A stretch of 64,000 nt of DNA from Petrosia ficiformis (lineage: Eukaryota; Porifera; Demospongiae; Haplosclerida; Petrosiidae): contig OX345643.1 in NCBI GenBank assembly GCA_947044365.1, forward strand, positions 2,444,501 through 2,508,500, in the 5' to 3' direction. The position numbers and the translations under genes were made by a program. The notes beneath the pieces were generated by a model that saw nothing but the letters and a program-made list of their open reading frames with translations, was not told where the DNA came from and searched no databases. The stretch's first letter is position 1, and every line of letters starts with the position of its first letter. Below, one piece after another: positions 47,742 through 56,264 of this stretch.

Positions 47742-48497
47742 ATGGGAGTTAAAGGTATTACGACGTATGTGTCAAGAAACTTTAAAGGATGGTCAAGAGT
47801 CGTCCTGGATGGAAAACATGTAGTAGTACATGGAAATGGGCTTCGTTACTATATCTTTGCTAAAGACACTAGCGCTGATGTGGACTTGTATTCTCGTATC
47901 AAAAGTGAATTTCAAAATTTGCTGTGTCATGATGTTCGACCTTTAGTTGTTTTTGAAAGGGATTTCACTTTAGAAAAGTATGACCCTCATCATGTAAATG
48001 AGAAGTACATGGAACGATCAGTGAGTAGTACAACAGAAGTGAGATCTCTTGTTCGTCTGTTGGCTGAAACAATCTTCTTTTCTGTATTGAAAGAGCTACA
48101 GATACCATTTTTAGCATTGCAATTTCCTGATGGTCTAAAACAAGTCGCTTCCATTGCTAGACACTTTCAGTGCCCTCTTATTGGCTGTGAATCACTCTTT
48201 GATCTTCCACAAGGGTATATTCCATGGGACGAAATAACAAGTGAGAAAGACAAGCTAGTTGGTAAAGCCATCCAATTTAATACACTCTGGTCTGAGCTTG
48301 GGTTACAAACCAAGGAGATACCTCTTGTTCTCTTAACACTACTTGGGGCAGGCAATCTAACAGGATTTTGCGATAATAGTCCAGCCATGTCTCAGATAAT
48401 ATATAGGACTAAAATATTACCACACTTCAAGATGGAAAAGATGAAACCAGTTATCCGTTTTCTACAGCAGTTCGCCAGTTTTGATATATATATGTGA
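47742..48497 (+). CDS. Asteroid-like gene (MGVKG subfamily), truncated to the N-terminal half by an insertion
   Basis: The ATG at 47742 starts MGVKGITTYVSRNF; upstream in-frame codons lack an ATG, so this is the start. The frame follows the copy ending at 25,945 for about 248 codons, then leaves it at about 48,487 (Phe-Asp then Ile-Tyr-Met-stop) where foreign GC-rich sequence begins. It predicts about 251 residues against roughly 540 for a complete member. The XPG-like N-terminal region is whole except for a 9-base in-frame deletion that turns GCESLFFFFDLP into GCESLFDLP at about 48,198. It would retain the XPG-N/I-like part without the asteroid C terminus; product stability is unknown. This is the only copy that preserves the MGVKG start. 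Confidence 0.65.
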   Translation: MGVKGITTYVSRNFKGWSRVVLDGKHVVVHGNGLRYYIFAKDTSADVDLYSRIKSEFQNLLCHDVRPLVVFERDFTLEKYDPHHVNEKYMERSVSSTTEVRSLVRLLAETIFFSVLKELQIPFLALQFPDGLKQVASIARHFQCPLIGCESLFDLPQGYIPWDEITSEKDKLVGKAIQFNTLWSELGLQTKEIPLVLLTLLGAGNLTGFCDNSPAMSQIIYRTKILPHFKMEKMKPVIRFLQQFASFDIYM

Positions 48498-49054
48498 CAT
48501 TTCACCCCTACGTGGTTCAAAGTGTGTTCTTAGCTTTATGAAGCTCTCCAAATGGCATCAGGCACAAGCCAGTGAAAATGGCTAAAAAGGTTGATGTTTT
48601 TTCGGCCGCCCTTTGGCCTAAATAATGACTACGGGGGGAATTTTAAAGGGGGGTGTCCACCTGTTAACTGGGGTTCGAAGAGGGCGCAGCCCCCTCGCCG
48701 CCCACGCAATTTGCGGTTTCAGTGACCCCGCCCACTCGCTCTGGTGGGCACCTGAGGCATTTCTTTTGCTGTAAAACCTGAAATCGTGGGTGTAGCTGGT
48801 GCCAACATGCAGTGGGGTCATTTTGTTTGCCCCAGTTCCAGTAAAAAGAGGGAGAGCACTGCATTCAATTTAATCCTACGAAGCGCTTGGGGACTTTCTA
48901 GTCCCGGTAAGCAAGTTGGTAGAAGTAATACTCCATGTGGAAAAGGAGCCAAGTTTGGGGTAGAGAAAGTGAACGGTGGCCAAAATATATGCAATAGAGT
49001 CACCAGTGTTGGAAATTTGAATAATTTAGAAAAACAAGCTCAGTCCTCTAAGGG
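48487..49054 (+). mobile_element. GC-rich insertion of about 570 bp ending the MGVKG asteroid gene
   Basis: Composition changes sharply (ggcgcagccccctcgccg, accccgcccactcgctc) compared with AT-rich surroundings. It is unrelated to the paralogous position at 25,045, and on the right it abuts the repeated asteroid upstream flank at 49,055. A ggttcgaag motif at about 48,671 resembles a pol III B box, but no A box is evident. An unidentified non-autonomous element or a captured fragment is likely. Open stretches inside are not convincing genes. Confidence 0.5.
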
Positions 49055-50074
49055 TTAACATGCTGTTAATAATAAAATAGTTATTATTCAGTTATAGCTA
49101 ATCATTACTGTAATTATACAATTCTGCAGTTATCTTGGGTGAGCCTTTTTTGACAAAAAGCGCCTGCCAGACTAATTCTACAGTTTGGCCACTAATCTTG
49201 TTTGTAGCAAGGTCTAACCCTAATTTTCAAACTTGTGGTTTCAACTTGATTAAACGTTTAGAAGTAATGCACTGAAGTCTTCAGTGCATTACTTCTAAAC
49301 TTTTAATGGCAAGAACCATTCTATGCATCAAGTTGAAATTTACATGTTTGAAGTAACAGAACTGCCATCCCATTGAGATGAGAGATGATAATACTGATAG
49401 TGCAAACCTCAATATATAGTCATTTAATTTTATCAACTACATAAATGGGAAAAAATAATCCAAGTATATATATCACTGCAAAAACACAATTACTCATTTA
49501 TTATTTAGAGTTATTTAGCTGCTTCGAAGGCAACATTTACTATCAAGTTGTATACGAATGACTTCTTGCTTTGCAGCCTGCATGCTCTTGGCTTCATAAC
49601 AATTATTTATGTTTGATGCATGTAATTATAAAGAGAAAATGAAACTTTTGGTTAAAATAACAAATCAGGTTAAAAAAAAAATCAGTGCATGGGTATTTCA
49701 CAAACAGATGTCCCTGAGGATGAAGAAGTGAAAACCAAACCTAATATATATACCAAAGAGCTAAAAAGTGAGTCTGATTCTAATTCTTGAACTAGTGCGT
49801 GGTGTCAATGCGTACAATGTAAAAACAAAATTCGTTATACACTTTTAATACTTAAGTGGCCTCTAATTGTTCTTGAAGAAGTTTAGAAGCATTGCACTGA
49901 ATTAACAGAAGCCATCAATTACATGTATAAAATGGGAAAAATTAATTTAAGCAGAAATTAGTGCTAAAGTACCGCCAAAATGAAGGGCGAGACAAGGAAA
50001 CACCTACAAAAAAATAAGGGGCGTTACACAGTAATTATTTAGTGGGCCATACACTCTAGCGCAATACAAGCAAA
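49055..50074. other. Upstream region of asteroid gene at 50075, with a perfect palindrome
   Basis: No gene seen. 49,055-49,257 matches 33,983-34,190. 49,258-49,298 is a perfect 41-base palindrome. 49,370-50,074 is collinear with the upstream regions at 10,200-10,910 and 39,415-40,136. The conserved core ggggcgttacacag is at about 50,018-50,032. Confidence 0.6.
49258..49298. repeat. Perfect 41-base palindrome (snap-back junction)
   Basis: ttagaagtaatgcactgaag, one central base, then cttcagtgcattacttctaa. The left half is the normal asteroid upstream flank (compare 34,257-34,276 and 10,170-10,190); the right half is the same text inverted and continues inverted for another 30 or so bases (ttttaatggcaagaaccatt). 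This is the signature of a template switch. Confidence 0.9.
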
Positions 50075-51613
50075 ATGGGAATTTATGGACTCGACTCCTA
50101 TGTGTCAAAGAATTTTCAAGGATGGTCAAGAGTCGTCTTGGATGGAAAACATGTGGTAGTGAATGGTAATGGGGTTTGTGGTCATATCTCTGCTAATATG
50201 CGCATGGATACAGATAACAGCACTGAAGTAGACTTGGACTTAGCTGCTTGCATCAAAAGTAAATTTCAAGATTTGCTGACTCATAATATTCATCCTTTAA
50301 TTGTTTTTGAAAGGGGTTTTACTTCTGAATACTATGAAGCCAAAGGAATTGCTAAGAAGCACTTTGAACGATCAGTAAACACTACCTCAAAGGTGAGATC
50401 TGTCATTACACAGTTAGCTGATGCAGTTTTCTATTCTGTGATGAAAGAGCTGAAATTACCAATGTTGCTGATAAAATATCCAGACGGTCATAAAAAGATT
50501 GCATCGATTGCTAAATACTATCATTGTCCTCTTCTTGGTGCTGATACAAGCTATTTTTTCTTTGACCTTCCACATGGGTATATACCGTGGAATACAATAA
50601 CACCTGAGGGAGGTAAGCTAGTTGGAAAAGCCATTGAATATAACACACTCTGGTCTGAGTTTGGTTTGCAAACCAAAGAAGTTCCTCTAATACTCCCATC
50701 ATTACTCGGTACAAACTATCTTACTGGATTGTGCGATAAGAGTGAGGAAATGTGTCAAATGTTCAATAGCAACACAAGCTACACACATAGAAAGATTGAA
50801 CAAGTTCTTCATTTTCTGCAGAGGTTCAAAAATTTTGACGAGTTTCTTTCCCTTCTCCCACCCTCACTTGCAGAAGAGTTCATTCCACATCATGCTAAAG
50901 TACTGCAGAATTTCACGATGCAAAACATCAATGGGCTTGATGATTTTAAACTAAAGCTTCCACCCACTTCAGCTATGAGACGAATTCCTACATGGCTAGA
51001 AACAGAGATTACAAATGGTGATGCCTTCGCAAACTTTGTAGTTTACTTTTTGACTTCCAATACTGGTATGACATTAGTGCGTAAGCCTGGCAACTGTCTT
51101 CATTTAGGTTTTCAATGCTCAAGTTCAATAAGGAAAGTAGTTTATGGTATTTTATCTTCCATTGTGGCCTCTACTGTCTTTAAAGAAATTACATACTGCC
51201 GAGATGGATCAGTGGATGAAATAGATGTTAACTGTGAAGCTGAAGCAAAGTCTTGTCCTAATATCAGTGGTGTTTTACATCTTCCAACGGAGATTAAACG
51301 GTCTAACCTTATGAATGCTCTGAAGTGTACATCAAATGAAGAACTAGCTCTCATTAACGGACTACCTCCACAGTTACGACTACCTGTTGCCACTAGTATC
51401 TACTGGATTAAAATCTGCCAACCAGTTTCACAAATGAAAATTGCATTACTTCAGTCTATGGCTTTCTGTCAATTAGGAATAGCTATTAATCAGTCCATGG
51501 CCATTGAAGTTGAAGAATCAAATTCTGAAGTTTTCACTCAGTCTCAAATTCATTCAGCTCAATGGCAGTCTTGTTATTTTAGTGCATTACTTCTAAACTT
51601 TGAGAACCATTAG
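50075..51613 (+). CDS. Asteroid-like protein (MGIYGL subfamily), C-terminally truncated by a 7-base deletion
   Basis: ATG at 50075; 512 residues. It shares VVLDGKHVVVNGNG, VFERGF, KYPDGHKKIASIAKYYHCPL and GADTSYFFFD with the copy at 40137. The end differs: ctaaactttgagaacc replaces ctaaactttttacttcgagaacc, a 7-base deletion, so the protein stops at 51,613 with Phe-Glu-Asn-His. About 38 C-terminal codons (51,614-51,731) remain as readable but out-of-frame sequence. The protein may still fold, since the lost part lies after the conserved YFSALLLNF block. The 5' two thirds is closest to the pseudogene at 10911, the 3' third to the gene at 40137, so the gene is a mosaic. As in other copies the XPG-type acidic positions look substituted. 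Confidence 0.8.
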   Translation: MGIYGLDSYVSKNFQGWSRVVLDGKHVVVNGNGVCGHISANMRMDTDNSTEVDLDLAACIKSKFQDLLTHNIHPLIVFERGFTSEYYEAKGIAKKHFERSVNTTSKVRSVITQLADAVFYSVMKELKLPMLLIKYPDGHKKIASIAKYYHCPLLGADTSYFFFDLPHGYIPWNTITPEGGKLVGKAIEYNTLWSEFGLQTKEVPLILPSLLGTNYLTGLCDKSEEMCQMFNSNTSYTHRKIEQVLHFLQRFKNFDEFLSLLPPSLAEEFIPHHAKVLQNFTMQNINGLDDFKLKLPPTSAMRRIPTWLETEITNGDAFANFVVYFLTSNTGMTLVRKPGNCLHLGFQCSSSIRKVVYGILSSIVASTVFKEITYCRDGSVDEIDVNCEAEAKSCPNISGVLHLPTEIKRSNLMNALKCTSNEELALINGLPPQLRLPVATSIYWIKICQPVSQMKIALLQSMAFCQLGIAINQSMAIEVEESNSEVFTQSQIHSAQWQSCYFSALLLNFENH

Positions 51614-52180
51614 AGGCCACTTCAGTAGTAAAAGTCTACAATGAAAAGATTTTTACGTTCTATGCATTGACACCAGGAGTTCATCGAGAATTAGGGTCAG
51701 ACCTTGATAAACTTGCACAGCTAGAATTTTAGTAAAAACACATGACTAAGATTTACCTTGCCACATTTTTTAATTACATTTATTACCTATACACAATATA
51801 ACATTATATATACTTTTTTATTATCTGATTTATTATAATATGTTATACATATATTTATTTCAAGTGATACTGTAATTACAAAAAAAAAAAAATTAACAAT
51901 GTATTATATATATACTACATGTAGTTGTAAATGAACATGCATATAATAATTTACTCGTCAATGGTATACCTTCAATATCATTACAAAAATTGATTTGTTA
52001 TATTAATTCAACAAAGTATATATCTGTTATACAGGTTTCATTTTTATACAGTACTTTAATTTCATTGGTGAGTTAGCAATATCATTCTTTTCCATTTTCA
52101 TCTGTCTGGATAATGTACACTGCAAAAATGAAATTGTTAAAATGACAAATTTATTGGTTAGTACAGTTGCAAGGAATAGT
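51614..52180 (+). other. Out-of-frame asteroid 3' end and 3' flank nearly identical to 41,672-42,240
   Basis: gaggccacttcagtagtaaa through the old stop at 51,729-51,731, then a flank (including the 13-A run and tatatatatactac) that follows 41,790-42,240 almost base for base. It breaks off at about 52,180 inside the left end of an M1 MITE. Confidence 0.75.
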
Positions 52181-52620
52181 AATAGTATTTAAATACTCTC
52201 ACAGATGTTAGAATACATGGTATGATTATAATACACCACAGGTTATTCTATATAATACTATGCTGTATACAATGTATTGGTGTTTTAATATGACATGTAC
52301 TTTAAATATTATAGTCCTGAAACTAGTACTTGTAAATATTCCCTAGCAGAAAAACAAACCGCCATTGAGGAAAATACAATTGCACTGAAACTCCTGAAGG
52401 TTAAAATAACCTTTAATTTTTTCAGTGTATAGTTCAGTCCTGAAGTGAAGTAGTATAATCTATTTTACTTTTGTTAAAGATGTGGCTGCACTATTATCAT
52501 AAAATCCTGTGAGAATGTCTGGTCCAAGTAGTGTTGGGTGAATGAGAGATATCTCCTTGGTTTGTAGCCAAAATGCAGACCAAATCTTATTAAATTTGAT
52601 GGTTATAGAGCCGATTAATA
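52181..52620 (-). pseudogene. Inverted asteroid 3' flank and middle scrap upstream of family F3
   Basis: 52,310-52,430 is the reverse complement of the asteroid flank at 26,225-26,350 (gtttcaggac/gtcctgaaac). 52,455-52,610 on the minus strand reads ...KFNKIWSAFWLQTKEIS.HPTLLG..ILTGFYDNS, the middle of the MGVKG asteroid protein. It is the same inverted scrap as at 30,355, 35,480 and 55,385, here in its longest form. Confidence 0.75.
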
Positions 52621-52639
52621 GTCCGCGAAGCGTCAAGCA

Positions 52640-52695
52640 TGCGCATGCGCAAAAACAAACGCGCGCTAACGTAAAACGCACTTCTATTGCATTGG
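52640..52695 (+). promoter_or_regulatory. Family F3 promoter: NRF-1-type palindrome and inverted CCAAT
   Basis: TGCGCATGCGCA at 52640-52651, then the cgcgcgctaacgtaaaacgc block, then ATTGG at 52,691-52,695; ATG at 52730. The layout is the same as in F1 and F4. Confidence 0.65.
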
Positions 52696-52729
52696 CAACA
52701 GACTATTATACTAAACATTTGTGAGCAGA

Positions 52730-54493
52730 ATGGTAGAATTCTTACTCTTTGTTGTATTTTTTATGCTTCTTTTGATGCATCTCATGTCAAAAGGTGTGAC
52801 ATGAAATTAATTATAGTATTATGAGTTTAATCAACCTTTTCTTACAGCTGAACAGCACACCAATAACTCTGGTGACGTTACCTGTCACAGTGCAGGATCA
52901 GTTCCATGCTTGGAAGTGAATGTATGTTTTAATACAGTTGTGTGTATAATTTCGTCATCAACTAAAACTTTATGGATAACCTTTCTTATTTTCCAGTTGA
53001 CATGTGGTGATAATATTTCCATGTCTGAATTCTCAAACAAAACTAAGTTACCAGCTCCATATTCTCCTTGTGAAGAGGGAGGAAAGGAACAGCATGCTGA
53101 AATGATGCTTAGTGAAACAGAAGTTGATTCTGTCTCTTTACCTTCCATTAGTAGTCTGAGTGATGTACGCCTGTTTATTTTGTATATGCATGCATTATTT
53201 TTTCAAGTGTTGTGATGAATAATACACAATGTGCAAATACATAATATATACAATAATTCAGTATAATAATATACTCTATTGTTCATCTTTAATTATCTAG
53301 TTGTCGTGTGATGAAACTACTTCTTTGTCTTTGATCTCTGAAGAAAGTGTGTTATGTACTAAAACAGAAGCGGCTTCCATCTCATCATTCCCTTCTGTTA
53401 CTAGTCTGAGTGATGTATGTATATTATGCATTATTTATTCAAGTGTTGTGATGAATAATACACAATGTTTTTGATGTGCATGTATGTGCAAATGCATAAT
53501 ATATTATATAGGTGGCTATGTTGTAGTATAATAATAATTATACTTTATTATTCATTATTAATCATGTAGTTGTCATGTGATGAAACGTCCTCTTTGTCCA
53601 TGATCTCTGATATCTCCAGCATTAATCAAGAAGAAAGGGTGTTGTGTACGAAAACAGAAGTGGCTTCATTACCTTCTGTTATCAGTCTAAATGATGTATG
53701 TAACTTTACTTTGTATGTGCACACATTATTTTTGCAAGTGTCCTGATTGATATACTCATGATATGCATGTATTAGTGTTGTTTTAGCTCACTATATATAA
53801 CTAGATTGCAAGTCCACTGTAATAACTAAAATGGAAAAAGACCAATAATGGGCACTTTTAGTTAGTTTACAAAAAATACTCTTTTAAAATAGCTTTAGTT
53901 AATTAACTATAACTAAAACTGTGATTAACTAGGCATATTATAACTAAAAGTGGTCATTATTGTCATACTAAAACAACACTAGCATGTGTGTTCAAAAGCA
54001 TTTTATACAGTCATGTTGTAATTATAGGTGATTTTGTATTCATATACTTTATTGTACATCTTTAATAATTGTCTAGTTGTTGTGTGATGAAACTACTACT
54101 TTGTCTATGATGTCTGATATCTCCAGCAAAAATCTGGAAGAAAGTGTGTTGTGTACTAGAATAGAAGTGGCTTCTGTCTCATCATTATCTTCTGTTACCA
54201 GTCAGAATGATGTACGTATGTTAGTTCTTTTTATATGTACACGCATGTATAATTATATACGCAATTATTGCAAGTCCTAATACAAAAATAATATTTATTA
54301 CAATAATTATCTCATTTTCTAGTTGACATCATTAATATTCAGTGATTATACTGACAATGATTGTCCATCAGTGGATGAGGATCAAAGTGGACAAACCGCA
54401 CTTGTCACAAACAATGTAATCAAAAACGGGGGAAAGAAAAAGAAAACAAATGTGTTAAGACGACTCCGGAAATTTTTTAAATGTATTAATTAA
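52730..54493 (+). CDS. Family F3: leader, Ser/acidic exon repeats, polybasic tail (unrecognised family)
   Basis: Joined exons 52730-52793, 52848-52915, 52997-53164, 53301-53414, 53570-53695, 54077-54211 and 54323-54493 give about 281 residues, with every exon the same length as in F1. The leader differs from F1 by Met for Leu. Sequons NNS, NIS and NKT are kept. The repeat exons keep the CDET...SLS and VLCT...EVAS spacing. The tail GGKKKKTNVLRRLRKFFKC is unchanged. Exon-size identity plus substitutions spread over exons fits a functional gene pair rather than decay. The M2 MITE in intron 5 is internally deleted to about 207 bp. Downstream come the common family F 3' flank, the facing asteroid scraps, then F4, so F3 and F4 are tandem duplicates about 3.5 kb apart. 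Confidence 0.7.
53774..53980. mobile_element. MITE family M2, internally deleted copy in F3
   Basis: Same ends (agtgttgttttag / ctaaaacaacact) and same intron as in F1, but about 207 bp instead of over 500. Confidence 0.75.
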
Positions 54494-55380
54494 CAAATTA
54501 ATTTCACACTGCATTAATTTAGCATCATAATAATAATTTTCATGCATACATTTACAGTAAATTACAATTGAGATTTTCTTTAAAAATAATAATTATTTAA
54601 TGAAATGACTTTTTAATGACAAAAAAAAGCAAATTCTGGTTCCTGTGATAATTATAATGCGTAAATAATTATGAATAATGCATAATTTTAAAGTTTAATG
54701 TAAAAATTACAGCTCCATTGAGCTGAATGATAATTGAAACAGAGTGAAAACATTGATAGACTATTGATAACTATCTCTGGTTGACAGAGAGCCATGAACT
54801 GAAGCAGTGTCATTTTCATTTGTAAATCTGAATAACATGTTTTTAAAAAGTAGTGATCTTTAATTAGTTCGGTTATATCAGTTGTATATGTTTTCCATCT
54901 GCCTTATACACTTATCACATAGTATTAAACAAATGAAACTTGTATAACCAATCAAATTGGTTGGAACAAACCAATCAGTTTTACAGTGTCATCATAACTG
55001 TGGAGGTAGTTCTATAAGTCCACAGGCAAATTCTATGAGTTTGATTAACCCGTATGCAGAATTTAAACTCTCCTTAAAATATTAGAGATGGTGATAGAAG
55101 TTTCGAAGGTGGATCATAACAGGTACTATCATCAGAACAGCATTAAACCACAATTGGAAACTAAAAAGGCTATCCAAATTGAAAAGACATACCCATACAC
55201 AATCTTTCATAATAATGGCTTATGTAGGTGGAACATTTAGTTTATGTTCACCAACCATTAATGTTTGCATAGTATATTTGTAAGTATAAACTTTCTTGTA
55301 CAAATGTGGGTAAGAGAATAGAAAGAAACTGGTGAACTGCAGCTATCTTTAGAAGAGGGAACCTAGTCCAATCCTGAAGT
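54494..55380. other. Family F3 3' flank
   Basis: No gene seen. It repeats the flank after F1 (29,394-30,350). Confidence 0.6.
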
Positions 55381-55384
55381 GTAG

Positions 55385-55680
55385 TAGCATTTTCCTGTTG
55401 CTAAAGATGTGGCTGCACAAAATCCTGTGATAATGTCTGGCCCAAGTAATGTTGGGTGAACGAGAAATATCTCCTTGGTTTTTAACCCAAATACAGACCG
55501 AACCATATTAAATTTGATGGTTTTAACTTTTTACTTCAAACTAAAGGTCACTTCAGCACGAAAAGTCTGTAATACCTAAATGTTTTGTGTTTTATACACT
55601 GACACTAGACATTCATCAGGAATTATGACCACACCTAAAACTTAACAGACTAGCAAGTTCATTATTTGAGACACTATTTC
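55385..55680. pseudogene. Facing asteroid scraps, third copy
   Basis: Minus-strand middle piece at 55,385-55,530 and plus-strand 3' end at 55,545-55,680 (ggtcacttcagcacgaaaag...gttcattatttgagacac), as at 30,355-30,650 and nearly identical to it. Confidence 0.8.
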
Positions 55681-56177
55681 GAAGACAATAATACTAAATG
55701 ACAGTAATTATAATTATGATTGAATATAGTATTATTACATTTACTAGAGTGTGGGTATTATAGTGTCTCACAGTTATATATGCCACTCTTAAGGTCCATA
55801 TAATGTAAATAAGGTTATCAAGATTGAGAGTGCATATTGTGGTTGAAGTTTTACAAAGCATTATTATTGTGAAGCATGTATGTTCTACAGAATCTATATA
55901 CCATTAATAAACAATCTATAATTGTACATGGACAAGTAAATGCAACAACCTATTCAAACAACAGACATTTGTGGTTTTATCTGAGCAACTATTATTATAA
56001 CCACCTTTATAATAACACTTTTGAATTAAGGTTCAAAAAACAATAATAGTATAAATATACAGTAAGCAATACAATCAGAAGTAGAAATGAAATAAAGGCA
56101 CAAAATCTACAACACGATATATATATACTCCCATACTTTCAATAGTAGTCATTGTAAAGAGCTGATATATATAAGTA
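55681..56177. other. Common family F 5' flank
   Basis: No gene seen. It matches 26,700-27,190 and 30,660-31,165 (gtgtgggtattatagtgtct; gattgagagtgcatattgtg). Confidence 0.6.
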
Positions 56178-56230
56178 TGCGCATGCGCAAAAACAAACGC
56201 GCGCGCTAACGTAAAACGCACTTCTATTGG
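56178..56230 (+). promoter_or_regulatory. Family F4 promoter: NRF-1-type palindrome and inverted CCAAT
   Basis: TGCGCATGCGCA at 56178-56189, gcgcgcgctaacgtaaaac, then ATTGG at 56,226-56,230; ATG at 56265. Confidence 0.65.
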
Positions 56231-56264
56231 CAACAGACTATTATACTAAACATTTGTGAGCAGA

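Noticed and set aside
48786..49058. Small ORFs in the GC-rich insertion as genes
   Set aside because: Short, overlapping on both strands, and without motifs; open reading follows from GC-rich composition.
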